9,572 nt of DNA from Bacteroidota bacterium (GTDB taxonomy: Bacteria; Bacteroidota; Bacteroidia; Bacteroidales; Prolixibacteraceae): the NCBI GenBank assembly GCA_013203755.1, contig JABMPI010000046.1:1-9572 (forward strand), in the 5' to 3' direction. Below the pieces are notes generated by a model. That model made no database searches. It worked only from the letters and a program-made list of their open reading frames with translations, and had not been told where the DNA came from. Below, piece by piece: positions 1 to 6,302 of this stretch. Made by a program: the position numbers and the translations under genes. Every line of letters starts with the position of its first letter. The first letter of the stretch is position 1.

Positions 1-430
1 AGGTATATCAGTGTACTTCCAATCTCCGGTACTAATTATAAAACTATTTTTCTTACTACCTTTAAGTACAAGATTCTCTCTTTGGGGAAGGTTACTTTTA
101 TCTCCTGTTAACTGTTGTAGAAAGGAAAAGCTGTCTTCTCCAGAGTTTCCAGAAAGTTCCTGTCCTGTTATTTCAGCAAAAGTTGCCAACAAATCGGTGA
201 AACAGGTAAGATGGTTATTAACTGAATTGGATTGAATTTTCCCCGGCCAGTGAGCTACAAAAGGCATTCTATGTCCACCTTCTCAAGCATCTCCTTTCAT
301 TCCTCTCAACAAACCTGTTGCGCTGTGTCCATACTTGTCAACATCTTCGTGGTACCAAACAGGGCCATTGTCGCTAGAGAAAATCACTAAGGTGTTTTCT
401 AACTGACCAAGTTTCATAAAAACTTGAGTT
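1..430 (-). pseudogene. Sulfatase remnant (C-terminal half, 5'-truncated, internal TGA)
   Basis: Read on the minus strand, one frame from about 429 down to the left edge gives clear arylsulfatase-A-family sequence. It contains LENTLVIFSSDNGPVWYH, then RGMKGDA-stop-EGGHRMPF, then VAHWPGKI, and later STGDWKY near the edge. SSDNG carries the family's metal-binding Asp-Asn, and RGMKGD carries a conserved active-site Lys. The stop is TGA at 283-285, exactly where the family has Trp (RGMKGDAWEGGH), so a single G-to-A change from TGG explains it. Upstream, homology ends near 429 and the frame reaches a TAA at 457-459 with no start. The N-terminal part, including the Cys that would become formylglycine, is therefore missing and there is no room for it before the helicase gene. 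The C-terminus continues beyond position 1. A sequencing error could account for the TGA alone but not for the truncation. The fragment is inferred to be non-functional. Confidence 0.88.
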
Positions 431-530
431 ATTGCCAAAACGCAACCGAATGCAAGTTATAGTTGTTCTGCCCTATTTTAAATTAACTACCCCCAATCCA
501 ATTATTATCACCATCTCTTCAAATTAAAAG

Positions 531-538
531 TACCTTTG
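531..538 (+). promoter_or_regulatory. Bacteroidota -7 box of the helicase gene
   Basis: TACCTTTG is an exact match to the Bacteroidota -7 consensus TAnnTTTG. No good TTTG element is visible 19-21 bp upstream. The first base of the box lies only 12 bases before the helicase ATG, so transcription would begin at or next to the start codon. Confidence 0.5.
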
Positions 539-542
539 CCGA

Positions 543-1868
543 ATGTCAAATAGCATAAAAAATCAAAAAAATATTCTGGATAAATTCAGTATCGAACAAC
601 TAAATCCAATGCAGGAAGAAGCACGGTTGGCCATTCATTCAAATGCAAATACTGTTTTACTTTCGCCAACCGGAACAGGTAAAACATTAGCATTTTTATT
701 GCCAATAATAAAGGAATTAGATGCAAAATGCCCTGAAATACAAACGCTGATTATTGTTCCATCCAGGGAATTAGCCATTCAAACCGAACAGGTTGTTCGG
801 CAAATGGGAACTGGTTTTAAGGTGAATGCTATTTACGGCGGCCGCTCGGGTACGCTCGATAAAATTGACATAAAACACAGACCTGCCATTTTAGTTGGTA
901 CGCCGGGAAGGATTGCAGATCATTTACGGCGCGAAAATTTTACAAGTCATTTTATTAAAACGCTTGTGCTCGACGAATTCGACAAATCGTTGGAAGTAGG
1001 ATTTGAAGCAGAAATGAATGAAATTATAGATGCTTTACCAAACCTCGAAAAACGAATATTAACCTCGGCAACAGAGGAAGTAAAAATTCCAGAATTTGTA
1101 GGATTGGAGAATCCTGTTTATATCGATTATTCACACGAAAAAGTTGCGGCTTTAGAAGTTAAAATAATAATCTCACCAGAAAAAGACAAACTGGGAACCT
1201 TGGTTGATGCACTGCACCAAATCGGAAATCAGCCCGGAATTATTTTTTGCAGTTTCAAAGAAACCATCCAACGCGTTAGTACTTTTCTTTCCGAAAATAA
1301 TATTCGCCACGGCTGTTTTCATGGTGGAATGGAACAAGTAGACAGAGAGCGGGCACTTATTAAATTCAGAAATGGTACACACCAAATTTTAGTTGCTACA
1401 GATTTGGCCGCCAGAGGAATAGACATCCCCGAAATTAAATATATAATACACTACCACATTCCAATAAAAGACAAAGAATTTACTCACCGAAATGGTAGAA
1501 CTGCCCGAATGAAAAAGGACGGAACTGCTTTTGTTTTAAAATGGAAAGAGGATGAAATACCCGATTTTATTCAAATTCTAAACCCAAAAAGTTTTCGGGC
1601 TGATGAGATTCAGGACATTCCAACCCCTAAAACAGCTGAGTGGAATACCTTGTATATCTCGGGCGGTAGAAAAGATAAAATCTCGAAAGGTGATATTGCC
1701 GGGCTGCTTTTCAAAAAGGGGAATCTGAGCAAAGACGAATTAGGAACCATTGAAATAAAACAAGATTGCGCTTTTGTAGGTGTGCATGCCTCGAAAATGG
1801 AATCTGTTATTCATTTGGTAAACAACAGTAAGCTCAAAAAGAAGAAAGTTCGGATAAGTGAGATTTAA
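543..1868 (+). CDS. DEAD-box ATP-dependent RNA helicase with DbpA-type RNA-binding domain
   Basis: This 441-residue protein should be a cytoplasmic ATP-driven RNA helicase acting in ribosome assembly or RNA turnover. All core motifs are present in order: a short Q-motif (LNPMQ, 20-24), Walker A SPTGTGKT (41-48), PSRELA (73-78), GG (99-100), TPGR (120-123), motif II (144-147), SAT (175-177), ATDLAARGID (285-294) and HRNGRTAR (315-322). Residues about 368-440 resemble the DbpA RNA-binding domain (YISGGRKDKISKGDIAGLL...VGVHAS), which in E. coli DbpA targets 23S rRNA; the same substrate here is inference. Motif II reads DEFD instead of DEAD. The usual aromatic residue far upstream of the Q-motif is missing, so the N-terminus is compact. 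The ATG at 543 is chosen because the Q-motif begins by residue 20. No Shine-Dalgarno is present and the transcript may be leaderless. The gene stands alone, with its own promoter and a change of strand upstream. Confidence 0.93.
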   Translation: MSNSIKNQKNILDKFSIEQLNPMQEEARLAIHSNANTVLLSPTGTGKTLAFLLPIIKELDAKCPEIQTLIIVPSRELAIQTEQVVRQMGTGFKVNAIYGGRSGTLDKIDIKHRPAILVGTPGRIADHLRRENFTSHFIKTLVLDEFDKSLEVGFEAEMNEIIDALPNLEKRILTSATEEVKIPEFVGLENPVYIDYSHEKVAALEVKIIISPEKDKLGTLVDALHQIGNQPGIIFCSFKETIQRVSTFLSENNIRHGCFHGGMEQVDRERALIKFRNGTHQILVATDLAARGIDIPEIKYIIHYHIPIKDKEFTHRNGRTARMKKDGTAFVLKWKEDEIPDFIQILNPKSFRADEIQDIPTPKTAEWNTLYISGGRKDKISKGDIAGLLFKKGNLSKDELGTIEIKQDCAFVGVHASKMESVIHLVNNSKLKKKKVRISEI

Positions 1869-1920
1869 AGATATTTTTTACTTTCTATTTTTTAAAACCA
1901 CGATTAAGTAGAAATTCAAT

Positions 1921-1952
1921 TTGACTGTCATCCATTTTATTTTCTATTTTTG
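1921..1952 (+). promoter_or_regulatory. Bacteroidota-type promoter of the DUF1460-sulfatase pair
   Basis: TTG at 1921-1923, a 21-bp spacer, then TATTTTTG at 1945-1952, which matches TAnnTTTG exactly. It lies in the gap after the helicase stop and 25 bases before the ATG at 1977. The box overlaps the alternative TTG start at 1950, which rules that start out if this promoter is used. Confidence 0.68.
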
Positions 1953-1976
1953 GAAAATAATCTAATTAGTACCGAA

Positions 1977-2840
1977 ATGAGATTTGCACTTTTTTCATTA
2001 ATCGTCCTCCTTTTTATTGCCTGTACTTACCCACAGAATAATGATTACCAAATTACTAAGCGACTTATTTTTCAGCCCAAAGACAAAGAAATCTTAGACC
2101 AGGTTTTAGATATTCTTGCTGAGGAAACCAATACTCCAATAGCAGTATTAATGGTTAAAGTTGGCAGCTATTTTAAAGAAACTCCCTACGTTGCACACAC
2201 TATTGAAACTGATGAAGAACAGCTGGTTATTAATTTGCGTGAATTGGACTGCACCACATTTGCAGAAAATTGTCTGGCCATTTCGAACACTATAAAAAGT
2301 AAAGAGCATTCATTCGAAAAATTTGCAGCTGAATTGCAAAAAATCCGCTATCGTAATGGAAAATTAGATGGCTACCCTTCGCGACTGCACTATTTTAGCG
2401 ATTGGATTTATGATAACAACCAAAAGGAAATCACCAACTCTGTTTCTAAAGAAATTGCAAAAACTGCGTATCCGAACAAGGTTAATTTTATGAGTACCCA
2501 CCCAGATAGTTACGACCAGTTAAAAGAAAATAGTGAGTTCGTTGAGATTTTAGCAAATCAGGAAACTCAAATTTCTGAACGAGAAACCTATTACATTCCT
2601 GAAAATAAAATTGCCGAATTGGAAAATAAATTAATGGATGGCGACATAGTAGGAATTACCACAGGAATTAAAGGATTAGACATTTCCCATGTTGGGATTT
2701 TGATTCGAAAAGCAGGACGCATTCATTTAATGCACGCCTCTTCAAAAGCTGAAAAAGTGATCGTTTCTGAAGAAACATTGGAAGAATATTTATTGAATAG
2801 CAAATCGGCAACAGGAATTATGGTTGCCAGACCGCTTTAA
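1977..2840 (+). CDS. DUF1460 family lipoprotein (amidase-like cysteine hydrolase)
   Basis: This 287-residue protein belongs to the DUF1460 family (PF07313), which has a papain/NlpC-P60-like fold and is thought to act on peptidoglycan peptides as an N-acetylmuramoyl-L-alanine amidase-like enzyme. Visible hallmarks are LDCTTFAEN (90-97) with the likely nucleophile Cys92, RLHYFSDWI (136-144), DISHVGIL (235-242) with candidate catalytic His238, and LMHAS (251-255). The N-terminus is a hydrophobic signal ending in LLFIAC, a plausible lipobox with Cys16 lipidated, so it is probably anchored in the periplasm or outer membrane. The frame stays open back to a TTG at 1950, but that codon lies in the promoter -7 box and the signal peptide fits the ATG at 1977. 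The gene ends 36 bases before the sulfatase ATG with no promoter or terminator between, suggesting one transcript. Its substrate is not shown by the sequence. Confidence 0.85.
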   Translation: MRFALFSLIVLLFIACTYPQNNDYQITKRLIFQPKDKEILDQVLDILAEETNTPIAVLMVKVGSYFKETPYVAHTIETDEEQLVINLRELDCTTFAENCLAISNTIKSKEHSFEKFAAELQKIRYRNGKLDGYPSRLHYFSDWIYDNNQKEITNSVSKEIAKTAYPNKVNFMSTHPDSYDQLKENSEFVEILANQETQISERETYYIPENKIAELENKLMDGDIVGITTGIKGLDISHVGILIRKAGRIHLMHASSKAEKVIVSEETLEEYLLNSKSATGIMVARPL

Positions 2841-2876
2841 ATGACTAAGGATTATTGGTTAATAAAATTGAATACA

Positions 2877-4400
2877 ATGAAATACAAAAACCTAACAATT
2901 GTCGCGCTACTAATCTCAATCTTTTGGTTGACTTCATGCGAAGTAAAAAAAGAGAGTCAGGCCGTTCAACCAAACATCGTTTACATTTTAGCTGACGATT
3001 TAGGTTACGGCGATGTTTCTGCGTTAAATCCCAATTCAAAAGTAAAAACACCAAATATCGACCAACTTTCAACCGAAGGTATGGTTTTTAGAGATGCACA
3101 CTCCAATTCATCGGTTTGTACACCCACACGCTACGGAATTTTAACCGGGCAATATTGCTGGAGAAGCCGCATTAAAAGTGGTGTGCTTTTGGGTTACAGT
3201 CCTTCACTTATAGAGGAAACAACTCCAACCGTTGCCAAATTTCTGCGAGACAAAGGATACACAACTGCCTGCATTGGTAAGTGGCATTTGGGAGTTGATT
3301 TAAAATTAAAAGATGGAACATACCATCAGGGAGAGCCGGGTGTTGATTTTACACAAGAACTACGAGGATTCAAAGATTTTGAAAAAATTGATTTCAGCCA
3401 AGCGGCACAAGGCGGTCCAAAAGGTGCTGGATTCGACTACTCTTTTATTTTACCCGCTTCTCTCGATTTTCAACCTTATATGTATATGGAAAACAATTTG
3501 GCTGTTGAAGCTCCAACTGCCTATACTAATGGAAATGCTTTGGATGCCGACCCGTGGGCAACCGGTGCTTTCTGGCGGGAAGGACAAATGGCACCCTCGT
3601 TTAGCTTTGAAGGGGTTTTACCAACTTTTACCAATAAAGCTGTAGATTTCATTGAAAAACAAAAGGATGCGGATCAACCTTTTTTCCTTTATTTCCCAAT
3701 GAATGCTCCTCACACTCCTTGGGTTCCTATCGATGAATTTAAGGGCAGTTCTGCTGTTGCTGAATATGGCGATTATGTTCAAATGGTAGACAACCAGGTT
3801 GGGCAACTGCTACAAAGTTTAAAAGACAATGGTTTGGATGAAAATACGATTGTAGTTTTTACCAGCGATAATGGTGCATACTGGCATCCCGAATTTATTG
3901 AAAAATATAAGCACCGTGCAAATCACAATTTTCGTGGTATGAAAGCTGATATTTGGGAGGCAGGTCACCACATACCATTTATGGTAAAATGGCCGGGTAA
4001 AATTGAAGCAGGATCAACATCTGACCAAACAATTTCGTTAACCGATTTTTTTGATACCGCTCGAAACCTTTTTGAAACAAACGATTCAGAAAAACCTGAA
4101 GACAGTTTTTCAATACTTTCATTAGCACAGAACAAAGAAGTATCAAACAATCGACCACCGGTTATTCATCATTCAAGTCAAGGTAAATTTGCAATTCGTA
4201 TAGGCGACTGGAAATTTATAGAAGATTTAGGATCGGGAGGTTTTTCCGAACCTAAAAATCCGGAACCTGTTCCGGGTGGCCCACTCGGTCAGTTATACAA
4301 TTTAAAAACAGATCCGCAGGAAACAGAGAATCTTTATCTTGAACAATCAGAAAGAGTGAAAGAGATGACATTAAAACTGCAAGAAATCAGGGGGTATTAG
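2877..4400 (+). CDS. Arylsulfatase-family lipoprotein (formylglycine-dependent, Cys type)
   Basis: This 507-residue sulfatase (family S1 type) hydrolyses sulfate esters, probably on a polysaccharide. NIVYILADDLGYGD (33-46) holds the calcium-binding Asp40 and Asp41. Cys81 in CTPTR (C-x-P-x-R) is the residue converted to formylglycine, which needs a maturase such as anSME encoded elsewhere. Further active-site motifs are GKWHLG (134-139), APHTPW (277-282), TSDNG (329-333) and RGMKAD (353-358). The start is placed at the ATG at 2877. It gives a standard lipoprotein signal with lipobox LTSC and lipid Cys21, whereas the ATG at 2841, directly after the previous stop, would add 12 polar residues before the signal. 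The protein is thus probably held on the periplasmic or surface side of the envelope. It is likely co-transcribed with the DUF1460 gene. GTCGCA repeats follow the stop. Substrate specificity cannot be read from sequence alone. It is a distant paralogue of the remnant at 1-430. Confidence 0.93.
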   Translation: MKYKNLTIVALLISIFWLTSCEVKKESQAVQPNIVYILADDLGYGDVSALNPNSKVKTPNIDQLSTEGMVFRDAHSNSSVCTPTRYGILTGQYCWRSRIKSGVLLGYSPSLIEETTPTVAKFLRDKGYTTACIGKWHLGVDLKLKDGTYHQGEPGVDFTQELRGFKDFEKIDFSQAAQGGPKGAGFDYSFILPASLDFQPYMYMENNLAVEAPTAYTNGNALDADPWATGAFWREGQMAPSFSFEGVLPTFTNKAVDFIEKQKDADQPFFLYFPMNAPHTPWVPIDEFKGSSAVAEYGDYVQMVDNQVGQLLQSLKDNGLDENTIVVFTSDNGAYWHPEFIEKYKHRANHNFRGMKADIWEAGHHIPFMVKWPGKIEAGSTSDQTISLTDFFDTARNLFETNDSEKPEDSFSILSLAQNKEVSNNRPPVIHHSSQGKFAIRIGDWKFIEDLGSGGFSEPKNPEPVPGGPLGQLYNLKTDPQETENLYLEQSERVKEMTLKLQEIRGY

Positions 4401-4410
4401 AAAAGTTTTC

Positions 4411-4430
4411 AGTCGCAGGAAACAGTCGCA
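4411..4430 (+). repeat. Two GTCGCA repeats after the sulfatase stop
   Basis: AGTCGCAG at 4411-4418 and AGTCGCA at 4424-4430, starting 10 bases after the sulfatase stop codon. The same octamer recurs after the stop of the VOC gene at 7514-7534, in the same orientation relative to the gene. This suggests a dispersed intergenic motif; its function is unknown. Confidence 0.45.
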
Positions 4431-4457
4431 TTTATGCAAATATATATTTCATATAGT

Positions 4458-4549
4458 CTAGTGTCAAGTTTGTAACATTCAGAACATCATGCTATCCGTC
4501 TGACGGACGGAATGACGCACCCGAAACTTCAAAATTGACTTGACACTAG
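4458..4549. repeat. 92-bp MITE-like element with 12-bp terminal inverted repeats
   Basis: CTAGTGTCAAGT (4458-4469) and ACTTGACACTAG (4538-4549) are perfect inverted copies enclosing 68 bp without a gene. Inside is a smaller GC-rich hairpin: TCCGTC (4495-4500), loop TGACG, GACGGA (4506-4511). The outer CTAG is itself a palindrome, so it may be a duplicated CTAG or TA target flanking shorter GTGTCAAGT or TGTCAAGT ends, as left by some DDE transposons. The right arm overlaps the TAG stop codon (4546-4548 on plus) of the minus-strand hydrolase gene. It lies between two converging genes, so a role as a two-way terminator is the main alternative, although no T-run follows either arm. Confidence 0.6.
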
Positions 4550-5655
4550 TCAATATTTTCCCACCATTTCGAAAAACTATGCATGGTATCTTTCAAATTT
4601 ACCTGCTCTCCAATAATTGGAGTTACCAAAGAAACATTTGCTATTTTATTTAATTCCGAAATGGTTTTTAACGGTGTATCCCAGGCATGGTTGGCCAAAG
4701 CAAATTTCATTGAATGTACAGGAAGAACACGTTTTGCATTTAAATCTTTGGCTGCTTGCAAAACTTGCCCGGGCATCATGTGAATGTATTTCCAACTCTG
4801 ATTATACTGCCCGTTTTCCAGAATTGCCAAATCTATTTCACCAAAAGTTTTACCTATTTCAGCAAAATGAGAATCGTAACCGCCATCGCCACCAATAAAT
4901 ATTTTTAGGGTTGGCGTTTGCAAAACAAAAGATACCCAAAGCGATTTTTTATGAATAAATCCTCTTCCGGAAAAATGTCGGGCAGGAGTTGTATGAAATA
5001 CAAAACCATCGCCAAAATCTGTTTTTTCAAACCAATCCATTTCTACAATTAACTTTGCATCAAAGCCCCAACGTTCAAGATGAGCTCCAGTACCCAACCC
5101 TGTAATTATTTTTTTTATTTTAGGTTTTAATTCGCAAACTGTTTTGTAATCCAAATGATCCCAGTGATCGTGGGTAATTACGAGGTAATCAATCTCGGGA
5201 AAATCTTTAGCAGAATATTGGTCAGTTCCCTCAAACGCCTTCACCGAAAAAGAGAAGGGTGACGCATTTCCACAAAAAACCGGGTCAACCAGTATTCGTT
5301 TTCCATCAATCTGAATAAAATAAGAGGAGTGCCCAAACCAAACCAAAACATCTTCATCGGATGCCAAATTCAACAAGTCAGTTTTAACAGATGGAATTGA
5401 AACAGAAGGCTTTTTATTTGTTGCTGAAAAATACTCTTTCGTCATTTGCCAAAAGCCCTTTTCGTTGGTCATTTGTGGTGTATGATTCAAATTCTGAAAA
5501 ATACCATCTTTAAAATGTGGAGACTTTTGGATTCTTTCCAAATGCTGCCCGCTTGGAATCTGTCCGAACTTTGGCAGTTTCATGTACATATAAACAGCAA
5601 TTGAAAAAAGGACAACAACAGAGAGAAGTACTATCATAATTCGTTTTAATATCAT
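4546..5655 (-). CDS. Membrane-anchored MBL-fold metallo-hydrolase, NAPE-PLD-like
   Basis: This 369-residue protein has one N-terminal membrane segment (about 5-25) followed by a metallo-beta-lactamase domain from about 100 on. The two-metal site is visible as THDHWDH (161-167), His227 (ARHFSG), Asp257 (GGDGGY) and His314 (LPVHSMKF). The order GHSSYFIQ, ILVDPVF, then IGKTFGEIDLAIL, PVH and FALANHAWDTPL follows the NAPE-PLD/COG2220 (UlaG-like) branch rather than true beta-lactamases. Members are phosphodiesterases or lactonases; a phospholipid-type substrate is possible but unproven. The short anchor suggests the catalytic domain faces the periplasm. The ATG at 5655 is supported by a promoter 32 bases upstream (5687-5719) and by the membrane segment beginning at residue 5. 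Its TAG stop falls inside the right arm of the inverted-repeat element, so the last residue or two of the ancestral protein may have been changed. It is convergent with the sulfatase. Confidence 0.88.
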   Translation of the reverse strand: MILKRIMIVLLSVVVLFSIAVYMYMKLPKFGQIPSGQHLERIQKSPHFKDGIFQNLNHTPQMTNEKGFWQMTKEYFSATNKKPSVSIPSVKTDLLNLASDEDVLVWFGHSSYFIQIDGKRILVDPVFCGNASPFSFSVKAFEGTDQYSAKDFPEIDYLVITHDHWDHLDYKTVCELKPKIKKIITGLGTGAHLERWGFDAKLIVEMDWFEKTDFGDGFVFHTTPARHFSGRGFIHKKSLWVSFVLQTPTLKIFIGGDGGYDSHFAEIGKTFGEIDLAILENGQYNQSWKYIHMMPGQVLQAAKDLNAKRVLPVHSMKFALANHAWDTPLKTISELNKIANVSLVTPIIGEQVNLKDTMHSFSKWWENID

Positions 5656-5686
5656 TATTATTTTGTTCAGACCATTAAAATTTTGC

Positions 5687-5719
5687 TAAAAGTATCCCGT
5701 CTAACATAAAACAGTCAAA
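5687..5719 (-). promoter_or_regulatory. Promoter of the MBL-fold hydrolase gene
   Basis: On the minus strand, TTTG (plus 5716-5719), a 21-bp spacer, then TACTTTTA (plus 5687-5694), one base off TAnnTTTG. The box begins 39 bases before the ATG, leaving a leader of roughly 25 bases. Confidence 0.6.
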
Positions 5720-5782
5720 CATTCTGGCGAGAAGAATGTTCTTTTAATCCAGAAATTATTGGTGAATTAAGGATCTCTTTTC

Positions 5783-6187
5783 TTATTCCAACATATCAAA
5801 CGAATTTTCAGAAGCAGAATCTTGCTCTTTAAAATACCGGCGTAACAAAACCTTTTTTAAATCGCGAACAATAATCTGGTGCGCAATTATTTCAACATTA
5901 TTGTAATGCGGAAGTTCTTGTTCGGCACGGGCAATTTCCCGTTCGGTAATATCAACCTGGTATAATACAGAAAGCAGCAGATCGTAATTACGTTCCAACA
6001 ACAAAGTAATTTGGTCTATTAGTTGATGATGTAATTCGTCGTATGCACGGCTGGTATCGCCCGAAAAAGTAATTTCGACGCCAAACATTCCAAAATCTTT
6101 CATGATTTGCTCAGCAGTTTCCTGTACTATTTCGGCCTGATTTAAATAACCAGCTACGTTATTATTACTTACTTGAGGTAATTCCAT
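5783..6187 (-). CDS. Hypothetical protein, mostly helical, 134 residues
   Basis: I do not recognise a named family. The product is a soluble acidic protein of 134 residues with no signal peptide or membrane segment. It appears largely alpha-helical: a helix around 15-32, a short hydrophobic stretch MFGVEITFSGD (34-44), a long helix about 48-78 (ELHHQLIDQITLLLERNY), then helices about 80-90 and 97-118 (EIIAHQIIVRDLKKVLLRRY), and a polar tail ending SFDMLE. The coding call is supported by an excellent TTTG-N19-TAGCTTTG promoter directly upstream, an ATG a few bases downstream of the expected transcription start, and an ORF that fills the gap between two well-identified genes. No cysteine pairs, metal sites or DNA-binding helix-turn-helix can be picked out. 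It is divergent from the methyltransferase, sharing a 115-bp intergenic region, and 127 bases separate it from the hydrolase gene on the same strand. Confidence 0.8.
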   Translation of the reverse strand: MELPQVSNNNVAGYLNQAEIVQETAEQIMKDFGMFGVEITFSGDTSRAYDELHHQLIDQITLLLERNYDLLLSVLYQVDITEREIARAEQELPHYNNVEIIAHQIIVRDLKKVLLRRYFKEQDSASENSFDMLE

Positions 6188-6200
6188 AATTAATTTTTAT

Positions 6201-6231
6201 CAAAGCTATTGTAAAAATCTTTTTCAACAAA
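6201..6231 (-). promoter_or_regulatory. Promoter of the 134-residue hypothetical gene
   Basis: On the minus strand, TTTG (plus 6228-6231), a 19-bp spacer, then TAGCTTTG (plus 6201-6208), an exact match to the Bacteroidota consensus in both boxes. The expected start of transcription is only about 8 bases before the ATG at 6187. Confidence 0.75.
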
Positions 6232-6290
6232 TTTTAGCACTTTCCAATATGACATAAAACAGCTATTTAGAAATCAATCCGAATTATTTT

Positions 6291-6298
6291 TACTTTTA
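6291..6298 (+). promoter_or_regulatory. Likely -7 box of the methyltransferase gene
   Basis: TACTTTTA differs from TAnnTTTG only in the last base. The upstream element is weak (TTTA near 6266). The box starts exactly 12 bases before the ATG at 6303, the same spacing as at the helicase, which predicts a leaderless transcript. Confidence 0.42.
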
Positions 6299-6302
6299 TA
6301 TT

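Noticed and set aside
11..235. Plus-strand 74-residue ORF near the left edge
   Set aside because: It is antisense to the sulfatase remnant, shows no recognisable family, and has no promoter or supporting context.
283..285. TGA read as Trp or selenocysteine (recoding) in the left sulfatase fragment
   Set aside because: The site is a Trp, not a Cys, so selenocysteine does not fit. All intact genes here read through with Trp as TGG and no internal TGA, which argues against a code in which TGA means Trp. The genes stop with TAA or TAG; having no TGA stop among so few genes proves nothing. The lost N-terminus also supports a pseudogene.
1950..1976. Upstream TTG start for the DUF1460 gene
   Set aside because: The TTG overlaps the TATTTTTG promoter box, and the lipoprotein signal starts at the ATG at 1977.
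3313..3645. Plus-strand 110-residue ORF inside the sulfatase gene
   Set aside because: It is an out-of-frame shadow of a well-conserved sulfatase region and its translation resembles no protein family.
4583..4898. Two overlapping plus-strand ORFs opposite the MBL-fold gene
   Set aside because: They are antisense shadows of a gene whose catalytic motifs and promoter are on the minus strand.
5704..5714. Shared 11-mer ACATAAAACAG, also at 6252-6262, as a common operator
   Set aside because: In an AT-rich sequence of this size, matches of 11 bases are expected by chance. The two copies sit at different distances from the promoters.
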